Positions 37,008 through 45,901 of a DNA stretch of 64,000 bases are shown piece by piece; position 1 is the stretch's first letter, and every line of letters starts with the position of its first letter. A program made the translations under genes and the position numbers. Below the pieces are notes generated by a model that made no database searches, was not told the DNA's origin, and saw nothing but the letters and a program-made list of their open reading frames with translations. This DNA is from Blastopirellula sediminis (lineage in GTDB: Bacteria > Planctomycetota > Planctomycetia > Pirellulales > Pirellulaceae), in assembly GCF_020966755.1 (NCBI RefSeq), contig NZ_JAJKFT010000010.1, forward strand, positions 186,001-250,000, read 5' to 3'.

Positions 37008-37044
37008 TGGCCACGTCAATCGATCGTCCAAGGAAGGATTCGTC

Positions 37045-37524
37045 ATGCGCGTCGCCTCGCTCGTTAGCTCGCTTCTCCTGTTCGCCGTCATGCTGGGTGG
37101 AGTTTCCGCCGAAGAGCCGATGGCGCCGGTCGGTGGCGGGCCGACTGCCGAAGAGCTAAAAGAAATCGCGAAAATCCGCGCCGCCCTCGGTCCCGAATTC
37201 CATATCGCCTCGCAGGCGTTTGGCGCCGACGTGAAAGTTCCGGCCATGGAGGAGGCTCCGAAATCGGAATCGGCCGATGTGTTGGCGGCCGACTCGGCTG
37301 CTAGCACCTTCTTCTCCAGCTTGACGCCCCCGTCGCTCGAGCGAGCGGCGAAATTCCTGACGCTGGCCAAGTCCGATCTCCACACGCTGTCGGCCTCTAC
37401 CACTGACAACACCCCCGCCGAAGCGGCAGAACTGCGGGAGATCGAAAAGAAATGCCGCGAACTGGCCGACCAACTGGAGCGTCTAGCAAAGTTAAAGGCG
37501 CAGAAAGCGACGCAACTGCGGTAG
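37045..37524 (+). CDS. Small secreted protein of unknown function
   Basis: 159 aa: signal peptide (VSSLLLFAVMLGGVSA), then a low-complexity Ala/Glu/Ser-rich region and a charged helical C-terminus (EAAELREIEKKCRELADQL) likely to form a coiled coil. It has its own candidate promoter. No family was recognised; it may sit in the periplasm. Confidence 0.75.
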   Translation: MRVASLVSSLLLFAVMLGGVSAEEPMAPVGGGPTAEELKEIAKIRAALGPEFHIASQAFGADVKVPAMEEAPKSESADVLAADSAASTFFSSLTPPSLERAAKFLTLAKSDLHTLSASTTDNTPAEAAELREIEKKCRELADQLERLAKLKAQKATQLR

Positions 37525-37572
37525 ATCACCGCATTTAGGCCGCAGCTCGCCGCCGACGGCGACCGAGCGGCA

Positions 37573-37601
37573 TTGTTCGTTTGGCGGACTGGCGCTATAA
37601 T
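37573..37601 (+). promoter_or_regulatory. Promoter of the cys operon
   Basis: TTGTTC (37573-37578), 17-base spacer, perfect TATAAT (37596-37601). Predicted start near 37608, excluding any start codon upstream of it. Confidence 0.7.
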
Positions 37602-37603
37602 CC

Positions 37604-37631
37604 GGAATTCGTAACTATTTACGAACGTTCC
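37604..37631. repeat. Inverted repeat at the cys operon start site
   Basis: TTCGTA and TACGAA around ACTATT, extended by GGAA/TTCC. It spans the predicted transcription start, so it is an operator or 5'-UTR hairpin candidate. Confidence 0.5.
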
Positions 37632-37670
37632 CTTTGTGACGATTTTAGCGTCTTGCGAGCAATCTACGGC

Positions 37671-38579
37671 ATGTCGGGCTACAACATCACTCACTTGCGT
37701 CAGTTGGAAGCGGAAAGCATTCACATCATTCGTGAAGTCGCCGCCGAGTTCGAAAACCCGGTCATGCTCTATTCGATCGGCAAAGACTCGTCGGTGATGG
37801 TGCAGCTGGCGCTCAAAGCGTTCTATCCGGCGAAGCCGCCGTTTCCGCTGATGCACGTCGATACGACGTGGAAGTTCAAGGAAATGATCGACTTCCGCGA
37901 ATCGTACGCTCGCGAGGAACTCGGCCTCGACCTGATCGTTCACATCAACGAAGAAGGTCGCGCGGTTGGCATCGATCCGTTTGAAGACAGCGTCAAACAT
38001 ACCGACCTGATGAAGACCGCTTCGCTGAAGCAGGCGCTCAACAAATACAAATTCGACGCGGCCTTCGGCGGCGCTCGCCGTGACGAAGAGAAATCGCGAG
38101 CCAAAGAACGAGTCTTCTCGTTCCGCGACAAAAACCATCGCTGGGACCCGAAAAACCAGCGTCCCGAGCTCTGGAACGTCTACAACACAAAGGTCAACAA
38201 AGGGGAAAGCATCCGCGTTTTCCCGCTGTCGAACTGGACCGAGCTCGACGTCTGGCAATACATCCACCTCGAAAAGATTCCGATCGTTCCCCTCTATTAC
38301 TCGGCAAAACGACCGGTCGTCTGGCGGAATGACATGTGGATCATGGTCGACGACGATCGCTTTGTGCTGCAGCCGGGCGAGAAGATCGAAGAGAAGATGG
38401 TCCGCTTCCGCACCCTCGGCTGTTATCCGCTGACCGGCGCAGTCGAATCGGAAGCGACGACGCTCCCTGACATCATACAGGAAATGTTGCTGACCACGAC
38501 GTCGGAACGTCAGGGGCGCGCGATCGACAAAGATCAAGGCGCCTCGATGGAAAAGAAGAAGATCGAAGGTTACTTCTAA
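37671..38579 (+). CDS. cysD: Sulfate adenylyltransferase subunit 2
   Basis: 302-aa ATP-sulfurylase catalytic subunit that makes adenosine phosphosulfate from ATP and sulfate with CysN. Family-typical start ([17 protein letters not shown]), the PP-loop [25 protein letters not shown] and the C-terminal [14 protein letters not shown]. Length equals E. coli CysD. The ATG at 37671 is fixed by the promoter at 37573-37601. The fused cysNC gene follows after 102 bases containing a terminator-like hairpin. Confidence 0.97.
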   Translation: MSGYNITHLRQLEAESIHIIREVAAEFENPVMLYSIGKDSSVMVQLALKAFYPAKPPFPLMHVDTTWKFKEMIDFRESYAREELGLDLIVHINEEGRAVGIDPFEDSVKHTDLMKTASLKQALNKYKFDAAFGGARRDEEKSRAKERVFSFRDKNHRWDPKNQRPELWNVYNTKVNKGESIRVFPLSNWTELDVWQYIHLEKIPIVPLYYSAKRPVVWRNDMWIMVDDDRFVLQPGEKIEEKMVRFRTLGCYPLTGAVESEATTLPDIIQEMLLTTTSERQGRAIDKDQGASMEKKKIEGYF

Positions 38580-38636
38580 CGCGGCTCGGCGCGTGTCGCG
38601 CTCCGCTGCGTTTCTCCCTGCAATTTGCCCGATTTT

Positions 38637-38656
38637 CCCGAGAAATCTCGGGTTTT
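38637..38656 (+). terminator. Terminator-like hairpin between cysD and cysNC
   Basis: CCCGAG and CTCGGG around AAAT, then TTTTG. It lies 26 bases before the cysNC start, so it may lower cysNC expression relative to cysD. Confidence 0.5.
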
Positions 38657-38681
38657 GTCGACTAGCCCAACGCATATATCC

Positions 38682-40610
38682 ATGTCGCACCAATCCGATC
38701 TAATCGCCACCGACATCAACGCTTATCTCGCACAGCACGAGAAAAAAGAGCTGCTCCGCTTTATCACTTGCGGTAGCGTCGACGACGGCAAAAGCACGCT
38801 GATCGGCAAGTTGCTGATCGAAGCGAAGGCGACCTACGAAGATCAATTGGCGGCCATCGAACGCGACTCGGTCGTTCACGGCACGGTCAGCGGCGAACTC
38901 GACCCGGCTCTGTTGATGGACGGGCTGAAGGAAGAACGCGAACAAGGGATCACGATCGACGTCGCCTATCGCTATTTCTCGACGGCGAAGCGCAAGTTCA
39001 TCATCGCCGACACTCCCGGCCACGAGCAGTACACCCGCAACATGGCGACCGGCGCTTCGACCGCCGACCTCGCGATCATTTTGATTGACGCTCGCCACGG
39101 GGTGATGACGCAGACCAAACGTCACAGCTTCATCACGTCGCTGCTTGGCATCAAGCACATCGTCGTCGCCATCAACAAGATGGACCTGGTCGATTACAGC
39201 CAGGAAGTCTTCGACAAGATCAAGTCGGACTACGTCGAATTCGCCGCGAAAATGGCGGCCGACGACGTCCACTTCATTCCCCTCTCGGCATTGAAAGGGG
39301 ACAACTTGGTCAACCTGAGCGCGAACATGCCCTGGTACGAGGGGAGCACGCTCATGCACTTGCTGGAAAACGTCTACATCGGGTCGGACCGCAACCTGCA
39401 CGACTTCCGCTTCCCGGTGCAGTTGGTTAACCGCCCGCACCTCGACTTCCGCGGTTTCTGCGGCACGATCGCCTCCGGCACGATTCGTCCCGGCGAAGAA
39501 GTGATGGCCCTGCCGTCGAAGAAGACGAGCCGCGTCAAATCAATCGTCACGATGGACGGCGACCTTGAAGAGGCTTGCCCGCCGCTGTCGGTCACGATCA
39601 CGCTGGAAGACGAAATCGACGTCAGCCGCGGCGACATGCTGGTTCGCCCCGGCAATCAGCCCCTGGTCGACGATCGCTTCGACGCGATGGTCGTCTGGAT
39701 GGACGAAGACCCGATGGTTCCCGGCAAAGAATACCTGGTCAAGCAAACCTCGATCACGACGCCCGGCTCGATTTCGACCTTGCGTTACCAGATCGACGTC
39801 AACACGCTCCATCGCAAAGACGCGCCGACGCTGCGACTGAACGAAATCGGCCGCTGCGAAGTTCGCCTGAACCGCCCGATCGCCTTCGATCCGTACCCGA
39901 AAAACCGGACGACTGGCGCGTTTATCGTGATCGACCGGATCACCAATCGGACGATCGCCGCCGGCATGATCATCGACCGCAAAGAGAAGAAAGTCGCCCA
40001 CTGGGATGACGAGCCCTCCTTGTCGCCGACCGGCGAAGGGGTGCAAAGCGTCACTGCCGGCCAACGCGAAGCTCGCTTCGGCCAAAAGCCGACGACGCTG
40101 CTGCTGACCGGTTTGACCGGCGCCGGCAAGACGACAATCGCCTACGCCTTGGAACGCCGCTTGTTCGACGAAGGTCGCGCCTGCGTCGTCCTCGACGGCC
40201 AGAACCTCCGCGGCGGCGTTAGCAAAGACCTCGGCTTCACCGCCGAAGAACGCTCCGAGAATCTCCGCCGCGGTAGCGAAATCGCCGCGCTGATGAACGG
40301 CGCCGGTTTGATCTGCATCTGCGCGTTTACCGCTCCGAACGAAGACGTTCGCCAGAAAGCGGCCGAAGTGGTCGGCAAGGAGCAATTCCTGGTCGTTCAC
40401 CTCTCGGCGCCGATCGAAGTCTGCCGCCAGCGCGACGACAGCGGCTTGTACGCCAAGGCCGACACGGGCGAAATCGCCAATTTCCCCGGCGTCAGCTACG
40501 AATTCGAAGCCCCGGCCAGCCCTGACCTGGTCCTGCCAACGCACGAACTGGAAGTCAGCGAATCGGTCGACCAGATCATCGCGCTGCTGAAAGATCGGAA
40601 GATCATCTAA
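38682..40610 (+). CDS. cysNC: Bifunctional sulfate adenylyltransferase GTPase / APS kinase (CysN-CysC)
   Basis: 642 aa. The N-terminal EF-Tu-like GTPase (G1 [10 protein letters not shown]3 [12 protein letters not shown]4 NKMD) drives ATP sulfurylase with CysD. The C-terminal APS kinase (P-loop GLTGAGKTT, then [15 protein letters not shown]) phosphorylates APS to PAPS. The fused form is as in rhizobial NodQ. The ATG at 38682 gives the usual N-terminus; no clear ribosome-binding site is seen. In the APS kinase, DGQNLRGG replaces the common DGDNVRHG, a variant worth noting. PAPS could feed sulfate reduction or sulfation; no reductase gene is near. Confidence 0.96.
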   Translation: MSHQSDLIATDINAYLAQHEKKELLRFITCGSVDDGKSTLIGKLLIEAKATYEDQLAAIERDSVVHGTVSGELDPALLMDGLKEEREQGITIDVAYRYFSTAKRKFIIADTPGHEQYTRNMATGASTADLAIILIDARHGVMTQTKRHSFITSLLGIKHIVVAINKMDLVDYSQEVFDKIKSDYVEFAAKMAADDVHFIPLSALKGDNLVNLSANMPWYEGSTLMHLLENVYIGSDRNLHDFRFPVQLVNRPHLDFRGFCGTIASGTIRPGEEVMALPSKKTSRVKSIVTMDGDLEEACPPLSVTITLEDEIDVSRGDMLVRPGNQPLVDDRFDAMVVWMDEDPMVPGKEYLVKQTSITTPGSISTLRYQIDVNTLHRKDAPTLRLNEIGRCEVRLNRPIAFDPYPKNRTTGAFIVIDRITNRTIAAGMIIDRKEKKVAHWDDEPSLSPTGEGVQSVTAGQREARFGQKPTTLLLTGLTGAGKTTIAYALERRLFDEGRACVVLDGQNLRGGVSKDLGFTAEERSENLRRGSEIAALMNGAGLICICAFTAPNEDVRQKAAEVVGKEQFLVVHLSAPIEVCRQRDDSGLYAKADTGEIANFPGVSYEFEAPASPDLVLPTHELEVSESVDQIIALLKDRKII

Positions 40611-40633
40611 GCCAAACGCAAAATCTCTGTAAC

Positions 40634-40712
40634 GGGCGCCACTGCTGGCTTGTCCAGCAGTGCCACCTTGGTACTCGGTTCACACTGCTGGACAAGCCAG
40701 CAGTGCCACCCC
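40634..40712. repeat. Nested palindromic repeat, family A, copy 3
   Basis: Left arm around ACTGCTGGCTTGTCCAGCAG, a centre containing GGTACTCGGTT, and the inverted right arm ending GCCACCCC. It fills the gap between the convergent cysNC and DUF454 genes and may act as a bidirectional transcription stop there. Confidence 0.9.
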
Positions 40713-40724
40713 AAGAGACGCTCT

Positions 40725-41195
40725 CTACCCTTTCACTTCCGGCAGCTTCGCCACCACGACGATCCCTATCGTCGAGACTCCCGCGATCAGCGCCATCACC
40801 AGCGGCTCGGGTTGCGTCACGGCCAGCGTCGCCGTAACGCAGATGCCGACCAGCAGCATCGCTTTGATCTTCACGTTGCGGCGGACGCCCCGGTGTTCGT
40901 TCCAGTCGCGCAAGATTGGTCCGACCAAGCGGTTTCGCAAGATCCGCTCGTTCAGCCAAGGAGAACTGCGAGCGGCGAAATAGCTGGCCAACAGCAGGAA
41001 GGGAGTGCAGGGGAGCACCGGCAAGATCGCCCCCAGAATTCCCAGCGTCAGAAACAAGAGCGCGGAGGCGACGAAGATCACGCGTCGCAGTCCATGCGTC
41101 GCGACCGGAGCCTGCTTGGGCTGCGGCGATGACGCGAGAGGAGATGCGCCATGGATGCGCAGTCGCCGCTTGGTCGTCGTTTTGATCGTTTCCAT
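40725..41195 (-). CDS. DUF454 (YbaN-like) membrane protein
   Basis: 156 aa. Basic N-terminus, then LGILGAILPVLPCTPFLLLASYFAARSSP split over two helices, the family hallmark (P-x-L-P-x-T-P-F), and WNEHRGVRR. Inner-membrane protein of unknown function. ATG 41195 is preferred because GGAGG lies 7 bases upstream; a TTG two codons earlier is the other option. Confidence 0.85.
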   Translation of the reverse strand: METIKTTTKRRLRIHGASPLASSPQPKQAPVATHGLRRVIFVASALLFLTLGILGAILPVLPCTPFLLLASYFAARSSPWLNERILRNRLVGPILRDWNEHRGVRRNVKIKAMLLVGICVTATLAVTQPEPLVMALIAGVSTIGIVVVAKLPEVKG

Positions 41196-41430
41196 CCCCA
41201 ATCCTCCCCCTTGGACGCTCTCCTATTGCTAACTCTATGTCAGCAAAAGCGGAAAGCGGCATAGTCTGGTCATCGGCCATTTGGGGGAAAACCTGCATGG
41301 TTAGGAAAAACGAATCAGTTGCTATCGTTTTGCGGGTTAGTCGCCCCCAGAAAGTGCTTCCATCTCCTTTGGGGGTTGGCTATGCTATCGCGAAACTCCA
41401 GAAAACCCACATCAATTCAGAAGGCAAGCA

Positions 41431-41637
41431 ATGGCACTCGTGCTTGGTATCGCCTTGATTATTTTCGGTTGCCAAGCGTTCACTCGCACTGGGCTGCCGC
41501 TGCTTCCCGGATTAAACATCACCGGGATTCCAGCAAAGCTGATTGGAGGCTTCTTCCTCCTGTTCGGCATCGGCTGTTGCGTCGTCGCCGCGGTAATCGA
41601 CTATTCCTTGTATGCCTCCTTCACTAAACCCGAATAA
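41431..41637 (+). CDS. Mini membrane protein, twin 1
   Basis: 68 aa, two hydrophobic helices (about 1-14 and 33-58) joined by FTRTGLPLLPGLNITGIPAK. The next gene encodes a close paralogue, which supports both as real genes. AAGG lies about 8 bases before the ATG. No known family was recognised. Confidence 0.7.
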   Translation: MALVLGIALIIFGCQAFTRTGLPLLPGLNITGIPAKLIGGFFLLFGIGCCVVAAVIDYSLYASFTKPE

Positions 41638-41647
41638 AGAGAGCAGC

Positions 41648-41875
41648 ATGATCGCGGTCTTGCTGGGGGTCATTTTTCTTTCGATTGGGGTCCGTGCCTT
41701 TACCAAAACGGGGCTACCCCTGGCCCCTGGCCTCTCAATCACGGGCGTTGCGGCGAAAGTTGTCGGCGTCTGTTGCTGCCTGTTGGGCTGTGCGATTATC
41801 GGCTATGTCTTTTACGCAAACTTCATCTTCGCCCAGGAGGCGGCCCGCCTGATCGACGAAATGGAAGGGCGTTAA
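41648..41875 (+). CDS. Mini membrane protein, twin 2
   Basis: 75 aa, paralogue of the preceding gene: the loop FTKTGLPLAPGLSITGVAAK is the same pattern with a few substitutions. It has a longer, charged C-terminal tail (AARLIDEMEGR). It starts 10 bases after twin 1 with GAGAG upstream. The pair may form a hetero-oligomer; function unknown. Confidence 0.7.
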   Translation: MIAVLLGVIFLSIGVRAFTKTGLPLAPGLSITGVAAKVVGVCCCLLGCAIIGYVFYANFIFAQEAARLIDEMEGR

Positions 41876-41962
41876 CTTCGCCCAGTCGGACTATCGCGGA
41901 AAACCCCAAGTAAATCTTACGTAACAGGCGGGAATTCTAGGCGGTTTACGGCGTCTCGCGAC

Positions 41963-41992
41963 TTGTTGCGGCCGTCTCTAGTTCGCTAGAAT
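41963..41992 (+). promoter_or_regulatory. Candidate promoter of the betaine lipid genes
   Basis: TTGTTG (41963-41968), 18-base spacer, TAGAAT (41987-41992); predicted start near 41999, leaving a ~95-base leader. No PhoB box was recognised. Confidence 0.45.
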
Positions 41993-42034
41993 AAGGCTTC
42001 CTTTTACAGCGCCATTCCCCTCTTTAGGGAACGG

Positions 42035-42052
42035 CTGCCGCACACGCGGCAG
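42035..42052 (+). promoter_or_regulatory. Hairpin in the btaA leader
   Basis: CTGCCGC and GCGGCAG around ACAC; a second small dyad (TTCCC/GGGAA) lies just upstream at about 42015-42031. Both sit in the predicted 5' UTR of btaA. Confidence 0.4.
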
Positions 42053-42094
42053 TTGCAATCGGCGGATTGGGCGGCATCTCGCACGGAATAAAAC

Positions 42095-43291
42095 ATGGCG
42101 CTCTTGAATTGGGTCCGGGGACGCGTTTTCAACCTGGTCCATCAAAATAACCTCGTTTACAACACCTGCTGGGAAGATCCTCGCTTGGATCGCGTAGCGC
42201 TCGACCTTGAGCCCCATCACAACGTGATGGTGATCACGTCGGCCGGGTGCAACGCGCTCGATTACGCTCTGGCAGGCGCCAATCACGTTTACGCGGTCGA
42301 CATGAACCCGCGTCAGAACGCTCTGCTCGACCTGAAAAAGGCGGCGATTCGCGAACTGGAGTACGAAGACTTCTTCACCATGTTCGGCACCGGCCGCTTG
42401 CCTGACTTCAAGCAGGTTTACGAACAAAAACTGCGTCACGCTCTGCCGGAATGGTCGCAGTCTTACTGGAATCGTAAGATTCGCTACTTCCGCCCCCGCA
42501 AGAAGCGCAGCTTCTACTTCCGCGGCACCTCCGGCTCGTTCGCGCGGATGATGAACATCTACGTCGATCGGGTGTTGCGGCTCCGTCCGCTGGTGCTCGA
42601 ACTGCTCGACGCCAAGTCGATCGACGAGCAAAAGGAGCTGTACGAAAAGATCCACGGCCGCCTGTGGACGAAGTCGCTGAAGTTCGCCATGAGCCGCGAC
42701 ACCACCTGGTCGCTGGTCGGCGTTCCCCGCGCTCAGCGTGAGTACCTGGAACAGCACTACGAAAACGGCATCGTCGACTTCGTTCAAGAGAATATGCGGG
42801 CCGTCTTCGCCGAACTGCCGATTCAGGACAACTACTTCTGGCGGGTCTACATCACCGGCGAATACACCCCGGCTTGCTGCCCCGAATACCTGAAGCCCGA
42901 AAACTTCCAGCGGCTGAAGGATGACGTCATCCATCGCGTCAGCACCCACACCGATTCGGTCGAGCACTTCCTGCGGAAGCATGACGGCACGCCGATTCAC
43001 CGCTTGGTGCTGCTCGATCACATGGACTGGCTGACCGGTTCGCTTTACCCGTATCTCGTCTCCGAATGGCAGGCGATCCTTGATACGACTCGCGAACATG
43101 GCGCCCGCATCCTGTGGCGCAGCGGCGGCATGGATACCCAGTTCGTCAACGAAGTCCCGGTGACCGTCGACGGCCAAAAGCGGCAAGTGGGTGAAATGCT
43201 GCAGTACCACCACGAGACCGCCGAGCAACTTCATCCGAAGGATCGGGTTCACACCTACGGCGCCTTCCGCATCGCCGATTTGGCCGCGTAA
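42095..43291 (+). CDS. btaA: SAM:diacylglycerol 3-amino-3-carboxypropyl transferase BtaA
   Basis: 398-aa enzyme of the DUF3419 family that moves the aminocarboxypropyl group of SAM to diacylglycerol, the first step of betaine lipid (DGTS) synthesis. Seen: [16 protein letters not shown], the SAM-site [15 protein letters not shown] with [14 protein letters not shown], and the C-terminal LLDHMDWL and ILWRSGG. Betaine lipids let cells replace phospholipids when phosphate is short. btaB follows on the same strand, separated by a family A repeat. Confidence 0.92.
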   Translation: MALLNWVRGRVFNLVHQNNLVYNTCWEDPRLDRVALDLEPHHNVMVITSAGCNALDYALAGANHVYAVDMNPRQNALLDLKKAAIRELEYEDFFTMFGTGRLPDFKQVYEQKLRHALPEWSQSYWNRKIRYFRPRKKRSFYFRGTSGSFARMMNIYVDRVLRLRPLVLELLDAKSIDEQKELYEKIHGRLWTKSLKFAMSRDTTWSLVGVPRAQREYLEQHYENGIVDFVQENMRAVFAELPIQDNYFWRVYITGEYTPACCPEYLKPENFQRLKDDVIHRVSTHTDSVEHFLRKHDGTPIHRLVLLDHMDWLTGSLYPYLVSEWQAILDTTREHGARILWRSGGMDTQFVNEVPVTVDGQKRQVGEMLQYHHETAEQLHPKDRVHTYGAFRIADLAA

Positions 43292-43325
43292 AGCCGCCGA
43301 CCTATTGTTTCACCTAGGGGAACAC

Positions 43326-43404
43326 GGGTGGCACTGCTGGCTTGTCCAGCAGTGCGAAGCGGGTACCAAGTTCCCACTGCTGGACAAGCCAGCAGTGCCA
43401 CCCC
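43326..43404. repeat. Nested palindromic repeat, family A, copy 4
   Basis: Full-length copy between btaA and btaB on the plus strand: arms as in copy 2, with a GGTACC-containing centre. If the two genes share a transcript, it would fold into a long hairpin between them. Confidence 0.9.
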
Positions 43405-43447
43405 ATCGTTTCCCCCCGTACACGATCGCTTTTTTCGACCGAGCGCC

Positions 43448-44191
43448 ATGGGCATCGCCTCCGATCTCAAAGTTCTTTACCACCTGGCGGTCAAACCGGT
43501 CCGTGGCGAAAGCCACGCCGAACGACTGGAAAGCTTCTACGGCGGCCAGGCCGAAGCGTACGACGACTTTCGCAAGCGATTGCTGCAAGGACGCGAAGAG
43601 ATGTATGCGTCGCTTCAGCTGCCGCCTGAGGGCGTCTGGGTCGACATGGGGGGCGGTACCGGCTCGAACCTTGAGTACCGCGGCGAAGACATCCCTAAGA
43701 TGAAGAGTGTCTACGTGGTCGATCTCGCGTCGTCGCTGCTGAAGGTCTGCGACGAACGGATCAAGGCCCGCGGCTGGGACGGAGTCGCCAAGACGGTCGA
43801 AGCGGACGCCACCAAGTTCACCCCGGAAGAAGGCGCCGCCGACGTCGTCACCTTCTCCTACTCGCTGACAATGATCCCCGACTGGTTCGCCGCGATCGAC
43901 AACGCCCTGCGGATCCTGAAGCCGGGCGGACTGATCGGCGTCGTCGACTTCTACGTCTCGCGGAAGTACCCGCAAGAAGGCCGCTTGAAGCACGGCTGGT
44001 TCAACCGCAACTTCTGGCCGGTCTGGTTCTCGTCCGACAACGTCCACCCGTCGGCTGATCACCTGCCATATCTGCAACGTCAGTTTGAAACGGTGCAGCT
44101 CGAAGAACGTCGGGCGAAGGTCCCGTACCTGCCGCTGGTCCGCACGCCGTACTACTTCTTCATTGGCCGCAAACCAAGCGAACCGGCGTAG
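43448..44191 (+). CDS. btaB: Betaine lipid N-methyltransferase BtaB-like
   Basis: 247-aa SAM-dependent methyltransferase: glycine-rich SAM site [13 protein letters not shown], acidic [21 protein letters not shown] and the late [18 protein letters not shown]. The neighbouring btaA and length match BtaB, which trimethylates the BtaA product to DGTS. The ATG at 43448 is the first in frame after the repeat. Its TAG stop is the first codon of a dispersed palindrome (family C). Assignment leans on context. Confidence 0.88.
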   Translation: MGIASDLKVLYHLAVKPVRGESHAERLESFYGGQAEAYDDFRKRLLQGREEMYASLQLPPEGVWVDMGGGTGSNLEYRGEDIPKMKSVYVVDLASSLLKVCDERIKARGWDGVAKTVEADATKFTPEEGAADVVTFSYSLTMIPDWFAAIDNALRILKPGGLIGVVDFYVSRKYPQEGRLKHGWFNRNFWPVWFSSDNVHPSADHLPYLQRQFETVQLEERRAKVPYLPLVRTPYYFFIGRKPSEPA

Positions 44192-44210
44192 GGTCCGCTG
44201 TGCGGACCAA
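44189..44210 (+). repeat. Dispersed palindrome, family C, copy 2
   Basis: TAGGGTCCG, one base, TGTGCGGACCAAA. GGTCCGC and GCGGACC form a 7-bp hairpin. The TAG is the btaB stop codon. Confidence 0.75.
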
Positions 44211-44249
44211 AATGCGTCTGGCAATTCAATGAGGTTTGCGCCGCGCAAT

Positions 44250-44383
44250 ACTAGCCCGAGGCGCGAGCCGAGGGAATGAGCCAGGACGCAACTAGAGCGT
44301 TCCCATCGGATTCATGCCGCTCAACCGGGGCGACGTTTCTTCGCAGTTCCGAACGCTTTCCCTCGCTTGCGCTGCGGGCTAGT
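44250..44383. repeat. Long imperfect inverted repeat, family D
   Basis: ACTAGCCCGAGGCGCGAGCC with GAGGGAA (44250-44275) and a near-complement ending GCGGGCTAGT (44357-44383) bracket about 80 bases. It lies between the convergent btaB and map genes and could end transcription from both sides. Confidence 0.6.
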
Positions 44384-44412
44384 GTCGGGTGTCGCCTCTA
44401 CGTCGCATTCGA

Positions 44413-45192
44413 CTACATCGGCGGGCCGGTCAGAATCTCGACGCCGTCACTGGTTAGAGCCAACGTGTGTTCAAAGTGGGCGCTCAGAGAACCGTCGCAG
44501 GTGACGACCGTCCAGTGGTCTTTGGTCACCTTCGCTTCCCGTTTCCCGGCGTTGACCATCGGTTCGACCGCCAGGACCAGACCGGTGCGAAGCGGGAAGT
44601 CGCCATCTTTGGCGAAACGTTTCGAGTAGTAGTTCGGCACTTGCGGCGCTTCGTGCATTTCGCGGCCGATGCCATGTCCGACGAAGTCGGTCACTACCGA
44701 GAAGTCGGCCGCTTCGACATACTCCTGCATCTCGCGAGCGACTTCGCTCCAGCGGCTCTTCTTCGCCATCTGCTCAATCGCGATCTTCAGTGCGCCTTCG
44801 GTCACTTCGAGCAGCTTCGCCGCGAGCGGCGAAACGGTTCCGACCGGATGAGTCACCGCAGCGTCGCCGCACCATCCGCCAACCTTGCAACCGGTATCGA
44901 GGCTGACGATGTCCCCTTCGACCAACTGCCGCTGGCCAGGCATGCCGTGAACCACTTCTTCGTTGACCGAGACGCAAGTCACCGCGGGAAACGGCGTCTT
45001 GCCGGGATAGCCTTTGAAGAGCGACAACGCTTCGTGCTGGGCGAAGACATTCTCAATCGCGGCGTCGATTTCGGCGGTTGTGACGCCTGGCTTGACGAGA
45101 GCACCGGCGGCTTGATGCGCTTCCCAGACGACGAGGCCCGCTTTGCGCATGAGCCCGATCTCGCGGGCCGATTTCAGAGTAATTGGAGGCAT
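44413..45192 (-). CDS. map: Methionine aminopeptidase type I
   Basis: 259-aa metalloenzyme that removes the initiator methionine from new proteins. The five metal ligands are visible: Asp in SLDTGCK, Asp in CGDAAVTH, His in VGHGIGREMHE, Glu in AVEPMVN and Glu in AHFEHT. Last gene of the leftward secY-adk-map block, 13 bases after adk. The infA-rpmJ-rpsM-rpsK-rpoA run often found next is absent. Confidence 0.97.
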   Translation of the reverse strand: MPPITLKSAREIGLMRKAGLVVWEAHQAAGALVKPGVTTAEIDAAIENVFAQHEALSLFKGYPGKTPFPAVTCVSVNEEVVHGMPGQRQLVEGDIVSLDTGCKVGGWCGDAAVTHPVGTVSPLAAKLLEVTEGALKIAIEQMAKKSRWSEVAREMQEYVEAADFSVVTDFVGHGIGREMHEAPQVPNYYSKRFAKDGDFPLRTGLVLAVEPMVNAGKREAKVTKDHWTVVTCDGSLSAHFEHTLALTSDGVEILTGPPM

Positions 45193-45205
45193 GACTCAAA
45201 TCGCG

Positions 45206-45796
45206 TTAGGCGTCGTCGCCAGTCTGCCCACCGACTTCATCGACGATGGCCTTGATTCGATCGAAGACTTCGGAGGGGGTTCCCATGCCGTCGACGTGAC
45301 GCAAGATTCCCTTCTGCTGGTAGTAGTCGAGCAGCGGCGAGGTCCGCTCATCATAGATCCGCATCCGTTTGCGAATCGTGTCGGGCGTATCGTCGACGCG
45401 ACCTTCTTTCAGCGACCGATCAAGCAAGCGGCGGAAGAGCTCTTCTTGATTGACGTCGAGCGTCAGCACAAGGTTGAGATCTTTGTTCTGCTGATGCAGA
45501 TACTCGTCCAGCGCCTTCGCCTGACCGATGGTGCGGGGAAAACCGTCGAGCAAGACGCCACGCTGACAATCAGAGCGATCAAGCCGCTCGCCGACGATCT
45601 GCACGACGATCGGATCGGGGACCAATTGGCCGTGATCCATGTGCAGCGACGCCAGCTTGCCTAACTCGGTCCCGCGTTTCTTGGCGTCTCGCAGCATATC
45701 CCCCGTAGCGACGTGGGGGATATTCAGATACTCAACCAAGTTTTGAGACTGGGTGCCTTTGCCGACGCCAGGAGGTCCAATAAAGATTAACCGCAT
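45206..45796 (-). CDS. adk: Adenylate kinase
   Basis: 196-aa enzyme balancing ATP, ADP and AMP. P-loop GPPGVGKGTQ, AMP site ATGDMLRDA, DGFPRTIGQA and a short LID (SLKEGRVDDTPDTIRKRM), so it is a short-form Adk without a zinc-binding LID. The start MRLIFIGPPG at 45796 is family-typical although no ribosome-binding site is visible; the frame is open to 45838. Confidence 0.96.
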   Translation of the reverse strand: MRLIFIGPPGVGKGTQSQNLVEYLNIPHVATGDMLRDAKKRGTELGKLASLHMDHGQLVPDPIVVQIVGERLDRSDCQRGVLLDGFPRTIGQAKALDEYLHQQNKDLNLVLTLDVNQEELFRRLLDRSLKEGRVDDTPDTIRKRMRIYDERTSPLLDYYQQKGILRHVDGMGTPSEVFDRIKAIVDEVGGQTGDDA

Positions 45797-45870
45797 TATT
45801 GCATCATTGACGTGATCAACTCGGTGGCGGGCCGGCAAGGCGCGGCGTAATAGGAAGGCAGGTCTGCGGC

Positions 45871-45896
45871 GGGATCGGCGGAAGCGCCGAGTTCCC
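45871..45896 (-). repeat. Hairpin between secY and adk
   Basis: On the minus strand GGGA, a two-base bulge and TCGGCG pair with CGCCGA and TCCC around CTTC. No U-tract. It may be an mRNA processing or stability element. Confidence 0.4.
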
Positions 45897-45901
45897 CAAA
45901 A

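Noticed and set aside
17385-43404. Family A repeats as a CRISPR array
   Set aside because: Copies are far apart, palindromic in pairs and without regular spacers or cas genes.
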